Assembly: GCF_018138145.1 (NCBI RefSeq)
Contig: NZ_CP073104.1
Location: 4,221,001 to 4,285,000 of the forward strand
Origin: Pseudomonas sp. SCA2728.1_7
GTDB taxonomy: Bacteria; Pseudomonadota; Gammaproteobacteria; Pseudomonadales; Pseudomonadaceae
DNA length: 64,000 nucleotides
Reading direction: 5' to 3'
Position 1 is the stretch's first letter. Each line of letters starts with the position of its first letter. The notes below the pieces were generated by a model, which was not told the DNA's origin, did no database searches, and saw only the letters and a program-made list of their open reading frames with translations. The position numbers were made by a program, and so were the translations under genes. Shown piece by piece: positions 51,431 to 60,295 of this stretch.

Positions 51431-51930
51431 GCCGGGGGTGCCTCTGACCCGTGACTCTTCGTTGGTATTGCTGGTGGTAGCCGTCTTCGGGAAAAACGAT
51501 TCAGCACCGAACCTACTACGTTCGTCACGTTTTCCATCAGGCGCCTAAGGAGAAACTCTGCGAAACCGGCTGCCGACACTGTGAGAACTACTGCGCTCAG
51601 CAATACTGCGTCAAAAACAGGCTCGGACTGCTCATTTACAACCCGTAAACTCCGCGTCCTCGCCTGTTTTTTCCTTGTCTTGCTTTCGCTCGCTACGTTC
51701 TCACAGCGCCGGATGACAGCATCGTTTTCGCACAGCAACCCCCTACAAACCGGAGCAGGTTGCGAGTATATCGGTCGGTAGACTCCACGACGACCATCCG
51801 GTTCTCATTTCGACCGTCAATTACGCGGCTCTATGTGCTTTTTCGAACAATTTGCTATGGTGCCGAACCTGCCCAAGCCACCGCCAGCGTTGTTGTGGCG
51901 GCAGTTCCGACTATAAGAGAAGCCCTTGCC
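51431..51930. other. 500-bp intergenic region with a doubtful 103-codon frame
   Basis: No convincing gene. On the minus strand a frame (51427-51738) encodes a hydrophobic stretch (VLLSAVVLTVSAAGFAEFLL) and ends in ATGA over the thioesterase start; on the plus strand another short frame has LACFFLVLLSLATF. The DNA holds an inverted pair AAAAACAGGC (51611) / GCCTGTTTTTT (51662). A structured RNA or dispersed repeat is as likely as a protein. Near 51875-51900 the arms CCGCCA / TGGCGG precede the transporter start. Confidence 0.35.
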
Positions 51931-53229
51931 ATGACCACAGCGCCTTCGAGCCTCGCGCAGCCCGAGCAACCCGCACGACCGTTGACCCGCAACGACTACA
52001 AGACTCTGTCGCTATCGGCCCTCGGTGGCGCGCTGGAGTTTTACGATTTCATCATCTTCGTGTTCTTCGCCACCGTGGTCGGCAAGCTGTTCTTCCCGGC
52101 CGACATGCCCGAGTGGCTGCGCCTGATGCAGACCTTCGGCATCTTCGCCGCCGGCTACCTCGCGCGGCCGCTGGGCGGCATCGTCATGGCGCACTTCGGC
52201 GACCTGCTGGGGCGCAAGAAGATGTTCACCTTGAGCATTTTCATGATGGCCGTGCCGACCCTGATCATGGGTCTGCTGCCAACCTATGCGCAGATCGGCA
52301 TGTGGGCGCCGATTCTTCTGCTATTGATGCGCGTAATTCAAGGTGCGGCCATCGGCGGTGAAGTGCCGGGCGCCTGGGTCTTCGTTTCCGAACACGTGCC
52401 GCAAAAGCACATGGGCTATGCCTGCGGCACGCTCACCAGCGGCCTGACCGCCGGCATTCTGCTCGGCTCGCTGGTCGCTACGGCGATCAACAGCATTTAT
52501 ACGCCGGCGGAAGTATCCGATTACGCTTGGCGTATTCCATTCCTGCTGGGCGGTGTGTTCGGCCTGTTCTCGGTTTACTTGCGCCGCTGGCTGCACGAAA
52601 CCCCGGTATTCGCCGAGTTGCAACTGCGCAAGGCGCTGGCTGAGGAAGTACCGCTGCGCGCGGTGCTGCGTGACCATCGCGGCGCGATTGCGATCTCGAT
52701 GTTGCTGACCTGGTTGCTCTCCGCCGGCATCGTCGTAGTCATTCTGATGACCCCGACTGTGCTGCAAACGGTCTATCACTTCACGCCGACCGAGTCGCTG
52801 CAATCGAACAGTCTGGCGATCGTGTTCCTGAGCATCGGCTGCGTCATCTCCGGCGCGTTGGCAGATCGCTTTGGCGCCGGTCGCGTATTCGTGTTCGGTT
52901 GCCTGGGCTTGCTGATCAGCTCCTGGACCTTCTATCACAGCCTCGCCGATCACCCGAACTGGCTGTTCCCGCTCTATGCGCTGACCGGTTTTCTGGTTGG
53001 CACAATTGGGGCGGTTCCATACGTGATGGTCAAGGCGTTCCCACCGGTGGTGCGCTTCAGCGGGTTGTCGTTCTCGTACAACGTGGCTTATGCGATTTTT
53101 GGTGGGTTGACGCCGATGGTGGTGAGTCTGCTGTTGAAAGAAAGCGCGATGGGGCCTGCCTACTATGTGGCGGTGCTGTGCACCATGGGGATTCTGGTGG
53201 GGGCGTGGCTGTGGAAGAAGGGGCGCTGA
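51931..53229 (+). CDS. MFS transporter, metabolite:H+ symporter (MHS) type
   Basis: A 432-residue major facilitator with twelve predicted helices. MHS signatures are LGGALEFYDFIIFVFFATVV, GYLARPLGGIVMAHFGDLLG with the RK motif (RKKMF), and VIQGAAIGGEVPGAWVFVSE. Related to ProP, KgtP and ShiA; ligand unknown, perhaps an organic acid or osmolyte. The ATG at 51931 is preceded by a weak ribosome site AGAGAAG. Confidence 0.88.
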   Translation: MTTAPSSLAQPEQPARPLTRNDYKTLSLSALGGALEFYDFIIFVFFATVVGKLFFPADMPEWLRLMQTFGIFAAGYLARPLGGIVMAHFGDLLGRKKMFTLSIFMMAVPTLIMGLLPTYAQIGMWAPILLLLMRVIQGAAIGGEVPGAWVFVSEHVPQKHMGYACGTLTSGLTAGILLGSLVATAINSIYTPAEVSDYAWRIPFLLGGVFGLFSVYLRRWLHETPVFAELQLRKALAEEVPLRAVLRDHRGAIAISMLLTWLLSAGIVVVILMTPTVLQTVYHFTPTESLQSNSLAIVFLSIGCVISGALADRFGAGRVFVFGCLGLLISSWTFYHSLADHPNWLFPLYALTGFLVGTIGAVPYVMVKAFPPVVRFSGLSFSYNVAYAIFGGLTPMVVSLLLKESAMGPAYYVAVLCTMGILVGAWLWKKGR

Positions 53230-53245
53230 TCCCAAGATTCTGCTT

Positions 53246-53737
53246 CTAGGGCTCTCGCCAGCGTGAGAGCCTTGATTCACATTCTGCTGTCGGGAGTCGA
53301 GCGCCATGCTCAAGCATGTGGGCCAAGGCGTTTGCGGCATCCGACTTTTCAATTACTTGATGCTCAACCATCAGATCAAGTAACCAGAGAGCGCCGTGCA
53401 CCTCCAGTCCATCTCGTTGTGCCTGGCGCCTTAACTTGCCATCTCCGGTCAGCAACGGACGTCCTGTTTCCTGTGCGAGCAGGTAACAAGACACGTCCGC
53501 CAGTGAGCTGTTGTTGTGCTCGACTTTCAGCTCAAAGAGTCTGATCACGCCAGATTCATCGAACGATTCGACACTCAGTCCTCGATCAAGCAGTTCCTGG
53601 TGGGGAAAGTCTGCAAGCTCATGCATGACAAAGTCGGTGCAGCAAAGTGTGAATGGCAATCGAAACATCTGCTCCAGCAATCCGGCGTTTCTGAAGTCAA
53701 TCCAGATATTCGTATCACTGATGAAGATCAAACTCAT
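53246..53737 (-). CDS. PIN-domain nuclease (toxin candidate)
   Basis: A 163-residue protein with the PIN fold: acidic residues D8 (SDTNIWID), E40 (VMHELADF), D81 (SLADVSCYLL) and D99 (LLTGDGKL) form the Mg2+ site of a predicted RNase. No signal peptide. It overlaps the upstream XRE-ImmA/IrrE gene by 4 bp (ATGA), so the two form one unit, probably toxin and antitoxin or regulator. The pair lies between an MFS gene and pstS, and its codon use is less GC-rich than that of neighbours, which suggests transfer. Family beyond PIN not assigned. Confidence 0.82.
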   Translation of the reverse strand: MSLIFISDTNIWIDFRNAGLLEQMFRLPFTLCCTDFVMHELADFPHQELLDRGLSVESFDESGVIRLFELKVEHNNSSLADVSCYLLAQETGRPLLTGDGKLRRQAQRDGLEVHGALWLLDLMVEHQVIEKSDAANALAHMLEHGARLPTAECESRLSRWREP

Positions 53738-54792
53738 GCATTCTCCAGTGAACCCAGGAAATTGGGGTCCAGTGCGCTAACTGGTTTGCGCAGGAGTTCG
53801 GCAGCCCGAGACTTGGTGATCAGCCCTTCTGCCAACGCCCAGAATGCTAGCGACTCAAATCTTTGCGGCGGATTGCAAGGTAGCGGCTCAGGTTCTGATT
53901 TGCGCCAGCCGTTGGCGCTGAATTGGATAGTGAGGGATTTATAGCCACTTTCGCTAAGAAGCTTCAGATCTTTCAGGCGTCTTAACGCGGCATGCATTGA
54001 GATCCCGTATTGACGCTTTGCAATCAGCAGTTCTCGTGGATGAACTCTGGAGCGAGGATGGCTACCGAAGTCGCCGGTGACACTTTTCGCCGGATAAAGA
54101 AACGCGCCAGCGAATCGATGGCAACAATTTTCCTGGTCCCTCTCCGGCATATCCTCTGGTAATGCCATGACCCAGTGGCCGAGTTCATGCGCGGCGGTGA
54201 ACCTGATTCGTTCACCTGGGCGATCGGCATTCAGTGCAATCAACACGTGTTCGCCGTTACCGGTGGCAGCGCAAGCGCCGTCGAAGTCGTCCGGGCCGTT
54301 TAGCATGGCGACTTTTATGCTGTGTTCTTCCAATTGTTCGGTCAGATTGGCGATAGGGTCGCTACCAATTCCCCAGAACTGACGAAGTTGCTCTGCTGCG
54401 CGCTCGGCGTCATCGAGACAGGAAACCGGGATCATTTGTGACGGGGTGACGGGAGTGTGGATGTCGGCAGGATCGAAACATTCCTCAAGCGCGATGTAGC
54501 GCTCAAGGTGTTCGCGAATTTTTTCTTCCACCTGTGCCTGGCGATATTTCGGCATTCGGGCCAGTTTTCGAAACTCCAGAGGCGCCAGCGCAATTGCATC
54601 CGCGCGGAAGAAGTACTCAGGGCTGACCTGAAGCGCTTTGGCCAGTTGTAGCAGACGAGTTGAATTGGGAGTGCTCAACCCCTTCTCATATTTGCTCAAG
54701 GCTTGTTTGGTTATGTCGCCAAGCTCCATCGCCAAAGCCTCTAGACTGAGGCCTTTTTGCAGGCGCGCGCGGCGAATTCGGTCGTTTATCAT
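53734..54792 (-). CDS. XRE helix-turn-helix plus ImmA/IrrE metallopeptidase
   Basis: A 352-residue fusion: N-terminal Cro/CI-type helix-turn-helix (about 1-65; KGLSLEALAMELGDITKQAL, SKYEKGLSTPNS) followed by a COG2856/ImmA-IrrE domain with the zinc-protease motif HELGH at 202-206 and ENCCHRFAGAFLYPAK. In ImmA-like systems the protease destroys a repressor; in this class of two-gene unit the DNA-binding part may repress its own promoter and the PIN protein is the partner. Promoter and palindromic operator are at 54807-54842, directly upstream. The ATG at 54792 gives the usual XRE start. Confidence 0.88.
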   Translation of the reverse strand: MINDRIRRARLQKGLSLEALAMELGDITKQALSKYEKGLSTPNSTRLLQLAKALQVSPEYFFRADAIALAPLEFRKLARMPKYRQAQVEEKIREHLERYIALEECFDPADIHTPVTPSQMIPVSCLDDAERAAEQLRQFWGIGSDPIANLTEQLEEHSIKVAMLNGPDDFDGACAATGNGEHVLIALNADRPGERIRFTAAHELGHWVMALPEDMPERDQENCCHRFAGAFLYPAKSVTGDFGSHPRSRVHPRELLIAKRQYGISMHAALRRLKDLKLLSESGYKSLTIQFSANGWRKSEPEPLPCNPPQRFESLAFWALAEGLITKSRAAELLRKPVSALDPNFLGSLENA

Positions 54793-54806
54793 GGGGCCCT
54801 CTCGTG

Positions 54807-54842
54807 GTTGACAAGACTATCTTTTGATAGTGATTTGTCAAC
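54807..54842 (-). promoter_or_regulatory. Palindromic operator/promoter of the XRE-PIN operon
   Basis: Outer arms GTTGACAA / TTGTCAAC and inner arms CTATC / GATAG around TTTT. On the minus strand TTGACA (-35) and TAGTCT (-10) with 16-bp spacing lie inside it, so binding by the XRE protein would block transcription. Confidence 0.75.
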
Positions 54843-54884
54843 CCGGGAAGAGTTTCACTTTTTTAACACGGCTCCCATGCTGGC

Positions 54885-54913
54885 CTTTCATCCAATTGTC
54901 ATATTTCAGCCAT
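54885..54913 (+). promoter_or_regulatory. Pho box upstream of pstS
   Basis: Three 7-bp units at 11-bp steps: CTTTCAT, TTGTCAT, CAGCCAT. They match the PhoB direct-repeat pattern (CTGTCAT-N4-CTGTCAT) and lie 68 bp upstream of pstS, so pstS is expected to be PhoB-activated on phosphate starvation. Confidence 0.8.
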
Positions 54914-54980
54914 AGAGTGTTCACACGGCCTGCTGATACTTGGCCCCGACTTAACACACCCTATCTGCTAGGAGTAAGGC

Positions 54981-55982
54981 ATGAAACTGAAGCGTTTGAT
55001 GGCGGCAATGACTTTTGTCGCTGCTGGCGTTGCGACTGCCAACGCGTTCGCCGCTGTTGACCCTGCTATCCCGAGCTACACCAAGACCACTGGTGTGTCG
55101 GGCAACCTGTCCAGCGTCGGCTCCGATACCCTGGCCAACCTCATGACCCTCTGGGCTGAGAACTACAAAAAAGAATACCCGAACGTCAACATCCAGATTC
55201 AGGCCGCCGGCTCCGCCACTGCGCCACCTGCGCTGACTGAAGGCACCTCCAACCTGGGCCCGATGAGCCGCAAGATGAAGGACACCGAACTGGCGGCCTT
55301 CGAGCAGAAGTACGGCTACAAGCCAACCGCTATCCCGGTTGCCGTGGATGCCTTGGCCGTTTTCGTACACAAGGACAACCCGATCCAGCACCTGACCATG
55401 GAACAGGTTGATGCGATCTTCTCGTCGACCCGTCTGTGCGGCGCCAAAGCCGACGTGAAAACCTGGGGCGACCTGGGCGTGACCGGCGACCTGGCCAACA
55501 AGCCAGTACAACTGTTCGGTCGTAACTCGGTATCCGGCACCTACGGCTACTTCAAAGAAGAAGCCCTGTGCAAAGGCGACTACAAACCAAACGTCAACGA
55601 ACAACCAGGTTCGGCGTCGGTGGTGCAGTCGATCAGCTCCTCGCTGAACGGCATCGGTTACTCGGGCATCGGCTACAAGACTGCCAGCGTGAAAACCGTT
55701 GCTCTGTCGAAGAAGGGCAGCACTGACTTCATCGAAGACACCGAAGAAAACGCCCTGAACGGCAAATATCCGCTGTCGCGTTTCCTCTACGTGTACGTCA
55801 ACAAAGCCCCGAACAAGCCTCTGGCTCCGCTGGAAGCCGAGTTCGTGAAACTGGTGCTGTCGAAACAGGGCCAGGAAGTGGTAGTGAAAGACGGCTACAT
55901 CCCACTGCCAGCCAAGGTTGCTGCAAAAGCACTGGCTGACCTGGGTCTGCAGGAAGGCGGCGCTGAAGTCGCAAAAAAGTAA
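54981..55982 (+). CDS. pstS: Phosphate ABC transporter binding protein PstS
   Basis: Periplasmic phosphate-binding protein that feeds PstCA. The 333-residue protein has a signal peptide ([19 protein letters not shown]) and the PBP fold: [20 protein letters not shown], the phosphate-loop [53 protein letters not shown] and [11 protein letters not shown]. Two Cys (439 and 569 codon region) may form a disulfide. Preceded by a Pho box and TAGGAG ribosome site, followed by a hairpin that may adjust expression relative to pstC. Confidence 0.96.
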   Translation: MKLKRLMAAMTFVAAGVATANAFAAVDPAIPSYTKTTGVSGNLSSVGSDTLANLMTLWAENYKKEYPNVNIQIQAAGSATAPPALTEGTSNLGPMSRKMKDTELAAFEQKYGYKPTAIPVAVDALAVFVHKDNPIQHLTMEQVDAIFSSTRLCGAKADVKTWGDLGVTGDLANKPVQLFGRNSVSGTYGYFKEEALCKGDYKPNVNEQPGSASVVQSISSSLNGIGYSGIGYKTASVKTVALSKKGSTDFIEDTEENALNGKYPLSRFLYVYVNKAPNKPLAPLEAEFVKLVLSKQGQEVVVKDGYIPLPAKVAAKALADLGLQEGGAEVAKK

Positions 55983-55988
55983 CAAATT

Positions 55989-56015
55989 GAGTCCGGGGTG
56001 AACCCCACCGGACTC
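55989..56015 (+). other. Intercistronic hairpin between pstS and pstC
   Basis: GAGTCCGG, then GGGTGAACCC-type inner pairing, then CCGGACTC, 7 bp after the pstS stop. No T-run follows directly, so it probably stabilises the pstS mRNA or causes partial termination. Confidence 0.55.
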
Positions 56016-56104
56016 AGGTAAAAGGCCGGATCTGCTTGCAGGCCGGTCTTTTCCACACCTCAAATTTTTGATCCTCTGCCAGTCCCGCTGGCGGTGGATT
56101 TGCT

Positions 56105-56133
56105 GCGTCACTGCATTGTCATCTTTCTGTCAT
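56105..56133 (+). promoter_or_regulatory. Second Pho box, upstream of pstC
   Basis: Units GCGTCAC, TTGTCAT and CTGTCAT at 11-bp steps; the last two match the PhoB consensus best (TTGTCAT-CTTT-CTGTCAT). It lies 23 bp before the pstC start, so pstCAB-phoU has its own PhoB-dependent promoter. Confidence 0.8.
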
Positions 56134-56155
56134 ACAGGATCGCTAGGGTGAGCGC

Positions 56156-58438
56156 ATGAATGATCTGGCCAATTCCCACATGACTACTAATCCTCCCAAG
56201 CGCATTGATTTCAATACGCCTGAGCTGCAACGCAAGCGCCGCATTCGCGCGCTCAAGGATCGCTTCACCCGCTGGTACGTCCTCGTTGGCGGTCTCGCGG
56301 TGCTGGCAGCCATCACCCTGATCTTCTTCTTCCTCGCCTACGTGGTTGCGCCGCTGTTCCAGGGTGCCGACCTGACCGCGAAAGACTCGATCACCCCGGC
56401 CTGGATGCAGGACGCCGGCAAGCCGCTGATGATTTCGCTCGAAGAGCAGAATCAGGTGGCCATGCGCGTTTCCGACAAGGGCCAGGCGCTGTTCTTTGAT
56501 ATCGACAGTGGCGCTGAACTGAAGCGCGTCGATCTGCCGGTTCCTGCCGGTGCCACCGTGACTTCCATTGGTGAAGACCAGCCGGGCCATCCGCTGGTGG
56601 CCGTGGGCCTGTCCAACGGTCAGGCGCTGGTGTTCCGTCACACCTATAAAGTCAGCTACCCCGATGGCAAGAAAACCATCAGCCCGGCCATCGAATATCC
56701 GTATGGCGAGACGCCGATCGCGCTGAACGAAGCCGGCGGTGCGCTGGAGCATGTCAGCCTCAACGCCACCGACACGACCCTGATGCTGGTCGGTTCGACC
56801 GGTTCGCAACTCAATGTGCTGTCGCTGACCAGCGAAGAAAACATGATGACTGGCGAAGTCACCAACGAGCAGAAGCGTATCGATCTGCCGCAGATGACTG
56901 AGCCGGTGAAAAACATCTTCGTCGACCCGCGCCAGCAATGGCTGTACGTGGTCAACGGTCGCGCTCAGGCCGATGTGTTCAGCCTGCGCGACAAGAGCCT
57001 CAACGGTCGCTACAAACTGCTGGAAAACGCCGACGCTGAAGTCACCGCGACCACACAACTGGTCGGTGGTATCTCGCTGATCGTCGGCGACTCCAAGGGT
57101 GGTCTGGCCCAATGGTTCATGGCCCGCGACACCGATGGCGAGCTACGCCTGAAACAGATCCGCACCTTCCAGATGGGCACCACGCCGATCGTTGAAATCA
57201 CCGCCGAAGAGCGGCGCAAAGGCTTCCTCGCGCTGGATGCCAGCGGCAAGCTCGGCGTGTTCCACAGCACCGCACATCGCACGCTGCTGGTTGATCAGGT
57301 GGTCGATGGTCAAGGCGTATTCGGCCTGTCACCGCGCGCCAACCGCGTGATCGTTGAAGCCGGCGGCAAGCTGCAACCCTTGCTGCTCGACAACCCGCAT
57401 CCGGAAGTGTCGTGGAGCGCGCTGTGGAGCAAGGTCTGGTACGAGAACTACGACGAGCCTAAATACGTCTGGCAATCGACTGCGGCCAACACTGATTTCG
57501 AACCGAAACTGAGCCTCTCGCCACTGACCTTCGGCACCCTGAAAGCCGCGTTCTACGCGATGCTGCTGGCCGCGCCACTGGCGGTTGCCGCTGCGATCTA
57601 CACCGCCTACTTCATGGCCCCGGGCATGCGCCGCAAGGTCAAACCGGTGATCGAGCTGATGGAAGCGATGCCGACGGTGATCCTCGGCTTCTTCGCCGGT
57701 CTGTTCCTCGCACCGTATGTAGAAGGGCATCTGCCGGGCATCTTCAGCCTGCTGATGCTGTTGCCGATCGGCATCCTGGTCGCCGGTTTCACCTTCAGCC
57801 GTCTGCCTGAATCGATCCGCCTGAAAGTCCCGGACGGCTGGGAAAGTGCGCTGCTGATTCCGGTGATCCTGTTTGTGGGCTGGTTGTCGCTGTACATGAG
57901 TCCGTTCATGGAGAACTGGTTCTTCGGCGGTGACATGCGCATGTGGATCTCCCACGACCTGGGCATCACCTACGACCAGCGCAACGCTCTGGTGGTCGGT
58001 CTGGCCATGGGTTTTGCGGTGATCCCGAACATCTACTCGATCGCTGAAGACGCCGTGTTCAGTGTGCCGCGCGGCCTGACCCTCGGTTCGCTGGCTCTGG
58101 GTGCCACGCCGTGGCAGACCATGACTCGCGTAGTGATCCTGACCGCTAGCCCGGGGATCTTCTCGGCGCTGATGATCGGCATGGGCCGTGCGGTCGGCGA
58201 AACCATGATCGTGCTGATGGCCACCGGCAACACCCCGGTCATGGAAATGAACCTGTTCGAAGGCCTGCGCACCCTGGCCGCCAACGTCGCGGTGGAAATG
58301 CCCGAGTCGGAAGTCGGCGGCAGCCACTACCGCGTGCTGTTCCTCTCGGCGCTGGTGCTGCTGTTGTTCACCTTCGTCATGAACACCCTGGCAGAACTGA
58401 TTCGTCAGCGTCTGCGCAAGAAATACTCGTCGCTTTAA
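56156..58438 (+). CDS. pstC: Phosphate ABC transporter permease PstC, extended form
   Basis: Inner-membrane half of the phosphate channel. At 760 residues it is about twice E. coli PstC: after an N-terminal membrane helix (LVGGLAVLAAITLIFFFLAY) there is a periplasmic domain of about 400 residues with repeated beta strands (LDASGKLGVFHST, VISLRD-like repeats), perhaps propeller-like, and then the normal permease domain (from about 460) with EAMPTVILGFFAGLFLAPY, the EAA loop GSLALGATPWQTMTRVVILT and the final LAELIRQRLRKKYSS. Long PstC is known in Pseudomonas. AGGGTGAG lies before the ATG. Confidence 0.94.
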   Translation: MNDLANSHMTTNPPKRIDFNTPELQRKRRIRALKDRFTRWYVLVGGLAVLAAITLIFFFLAYVVAPLFQGADLTAKDSITPAWMQDAGKPLMISLEEQNQVAMRVSDKGQALFFDIDSGAELKRVDLPVPAGATVTSIGEDQPGHPLVAVGLSNGQALVFRHTYKVSYPDGKKTISPAIEYPYGETPIALNEAGGALEHVSLNATDTTLMLVGSTGSQLNVLSLTSEENMMTGEVTNEQKRIDLPQMTEPVKNIFVDPRQQWLYVVNGRAQADVFSLRDKSLNGRYKLLENADAEVTATTQLVGGISLIVGDSKGGLAQWFMARDTDGELRLKQIRTFQMGTTPIVEITAEERRKGFLALDASGKLGVFHSTAHRTLLVDQVVDGQGVFGLSPRANRVIVEAGGKLQPLLLDNPHPEVSWSALWSKVWYENYDEPKYVWQSTAANTDFEPKLSLSPLTFGTLKAAFYAMLLAAPLAVAAAIYTAYFMAPGMRRKVKPVIELMEAMPTVILGFFAGLFLAPYVEGHLPGIFSLLMLLPIGILVAGFTFSRLPESIRLKVPDGWESALLIPVILFVGWLSLYMSPFMENWFFGGDMRMWISHDLGITYDQRNALVVGLAMGFAVIPNIYSIAEDAVFSVPRGLTLGSLALGATPWQTMTRVVILTASPGIFSALMIGMGRAVGETMIVLMATGNTPVMEMNLFEGLRTLAANVAVEMPESEVGGSHYRVLFLSALVLLLFTFVMNTLAELIRQRLRKKYSSL

Positions 58439-58454
58439 GCAAAGGTAGAAGTCT

Positions 58455-60125
58455 GTGAAACAGAACTCCCTGAAAGGATGGTTCAAGAGCGGCGCCCCAG
58501 GCGTCTGGATCAGCGGTGGCGCGGTGTCCATCGCGGTCATCATGACCATTGGCCTGCTGGCGGTGATTGCCGTGCGCGGTCTGGGTCACTTCTGGCCGGC
58601 GGACCTGGTCCACGCCAACTACGACGTACCGGGCCAGGCCAATCACCTGGTCATCGGCGAAGTGGTACAGAAAGAAGAAGTGCCCCGTGCCCGTCTGAAG
58701 AGTGCCGGTTTGCCGGTGCCTGACGCAGGTCCGGAATTCATGACCCGTGAGCTGATCAAGGTCGGCAACCGAGACCTGAACGGCAACGACTTCACCTGGA
58801 TCGTCGGCGAGTGGCTGACCAACCAGACCACGCCGCCAGAGTTGATGGCGATCGAGCGTCGCGAGTGGGGCAACTTCTACGGCTACCTGGTCAACGTCAA
58901 ACAGGATGGCAAAGTCATCGCCGAAGGCGAGGCTGCGTGGCCTGAACTGCAAGCGCGGATCAACCGTGTGAACGGTCTGGCGGCACAACTGAAGTCGCTG
59001 GAAAAAACCGACATCGGTGCGATCAACGCAGGGCTGGAACGCATCCGTCTGCACGGTCGCAAATTGGAACTGGAAGGCAAGCTCGACGCCACCGCACAAG
59101 CGGACATGGAATCCGAGCGTGCCGAGTTGAATGCGCGTTATCAGGACATCGAAGCGCGTCTGGCCGATCTGCATGCGCAGTTCAACCGCGATGCTCTGAC
59201 CGCTCGTGATGCCAATGGCAAAGAGATCGAAATCGGTCTGGGCAAAGTGGTTCACGCCTACCAGCCGAACGCGATGAGCACCTTTACCAAGGTCGGCTTC
59301 TACTTCAGCAAGATCTGGGAATTCCTCTCGGACGACCCGCGTGAAGCGAACACCGAAGGCGGGATTTTCCCGGCGATCTTCGGCACCGTGATGATGACCC
59401 TGATCATGGCGATGATCGTCACCCCGTTCGGCGTGCTGGCGGCGGTGTACCTGCGCGAATACGCCAAGCAGAACACCCTGACGCGGATCATCCGTATCGC
59501 GGTGAACAACCTCGCCGGCGTACCGGCGATCGTTTACGGCGTGTTCGGTCTGGGCTTCTTCGTCTACGTGCTCGGTGGTTCGGTCGACCGCTTGTTCTTC
59601 CCCGAAGCTTTGCCGGCACCGACCTTCGGTACGCCGGGTCTGCTCTGGGCCTCGCTGACTTTGGCGCTGCTGGCGGTGCCAGTGGTGATCGTCGCGACTG
59701 AAGAAGGTCTGGCACGTATTCCGCGCACCGTGCGTGAAGGTTCGCTGGCACTGGGCGCGACCAAGGCTGAAACCTTGTGGAAGATTGTGATCCCGATGGC
59801 CAGCCCGGCAATGATGACCGGCATGATTCTCGCCGTGGCCCGTGCCGCCGGTGAAGTGGCGCCGCTGATGCTGGTGGGTGTGGTGAAACTGGCGCCGTCA
59901 CTGCCGGTGGACGGCAACTACCCGTACCTGCACCTGGATCAGAAGATCATGCACTTGGGCTTCCACATCTATGACGTCGGCTTCCAGAGCCCGAACGTCG
60001 AAGCGGCCCGCCCGCTGGTGTACGCCACGGCGCTGTTGCTGGTGCTGGTAATCGCGACGTTGAACCTGTCGGCGGTGTATATCCGCAACCACCTGCGCGA
60101 AAAATACAAAGCACTGGATAGCTAA
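58455..60125 (+). CDS. pstA: Phosphate ABC transporter permease PstA, extended form
   Basis: Second permease half. The 556-residue protein has one N-terminal membrane helix, a periplasmic insert of about 250 residues with a long coiled coil (about 155-255; AQLKSLEKTDIGAINAGLER, ESERAELNARYQDIEARLAD) and then a normal permease domain (from about 305) with GVLAAVYLREYAKQ, NLAGVPAIVYGVFGL and the EAA loop GSLALGATKAETLWKIVIPM. It starts at GTG 58455 with AAAGG upstream, 16 bp after pstC. The insert is absent from E. coli PstA. Confidence 0.94.
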   Translation: MKQNSLKGWFKSGAPGVWISGGAVSIAVIMTIGLLAVIAVRGLGHFWPADLVHANYDVPGQANHLVIGEVVQKEEVPRARLKSAGLPVPDAGPEFMTRELIKVGNRDLNGNDFTWIVGEWLTNQTTPPELMAIERREWGNFYGYLVNVKQDGKVIAEGEAAWPELQARINRVNGLAAQLKSLEKTDIGAINAGLERIRLHGRKLELEGKLDATAQADMESERAELNARYQDIEARLADLHAQFNRDALTARDANGKEIEIGLGKVVHAYQPNAMSTFTKVGFYFSKIWEFLSDDPREANTEGGIFPAIFGTVMMTLIMAMIVTPFGVLAAVYLREYAKQNTLTRIIRIAVNNLAGVPAIVYGVFGLGFFVYVLGGSVDRLFFPEALPAPTFGTPGLLWASLTLALLAVPVVIVATEEGLARIPRTVREGSLALGATKAETLWKIVIPMASPAMMTGMILAVARAAGEVAPLMLVGVVKLAPSLPVDGNYPYLHLDQKIMHLGFHIYDVGFQSPNVEAARPLVYATALLLVLVIATLNLSAVYIRNHLREKYKALDS

Positions 60126-60140
60126 GGACGACGCGAACCC

Positions 60141-60212
60141 TGTGGGAGCGAGCCTGCTCGCGAAGCTTTTGGCGGCCTCAAGGGCCCCTTCGCGAGCAGG
60201 CTCGCTCCCACA
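60141..60212. repeat. REP doublet (REPIN-like), family A, inside the pst operon
   Basis: TGTGGGAGCGAGCCTGCTCG CGAAG ... CTTCGCGAGCAGGCTCGCTC CCACA between pstA and pstB. In the operon it could alter mRNA stability or cause partial transcription stop. Confidence 0.9.
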
Positions 60213-60295
60213 TTGAACCGCGTCCACTGGAATATTGATGGAAGCTGCAACAAGCAGTGTTCCGAACCGAATTTTGTTAGCACAGGGAGCCTCCC

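Noticed and set aside
53246..54792. Prophage remnant
   Set aside because: ImmA/IrrE-XRE genes occur in prophages and elements, but no integrase, structural gene or attachment repeat is seen around them.
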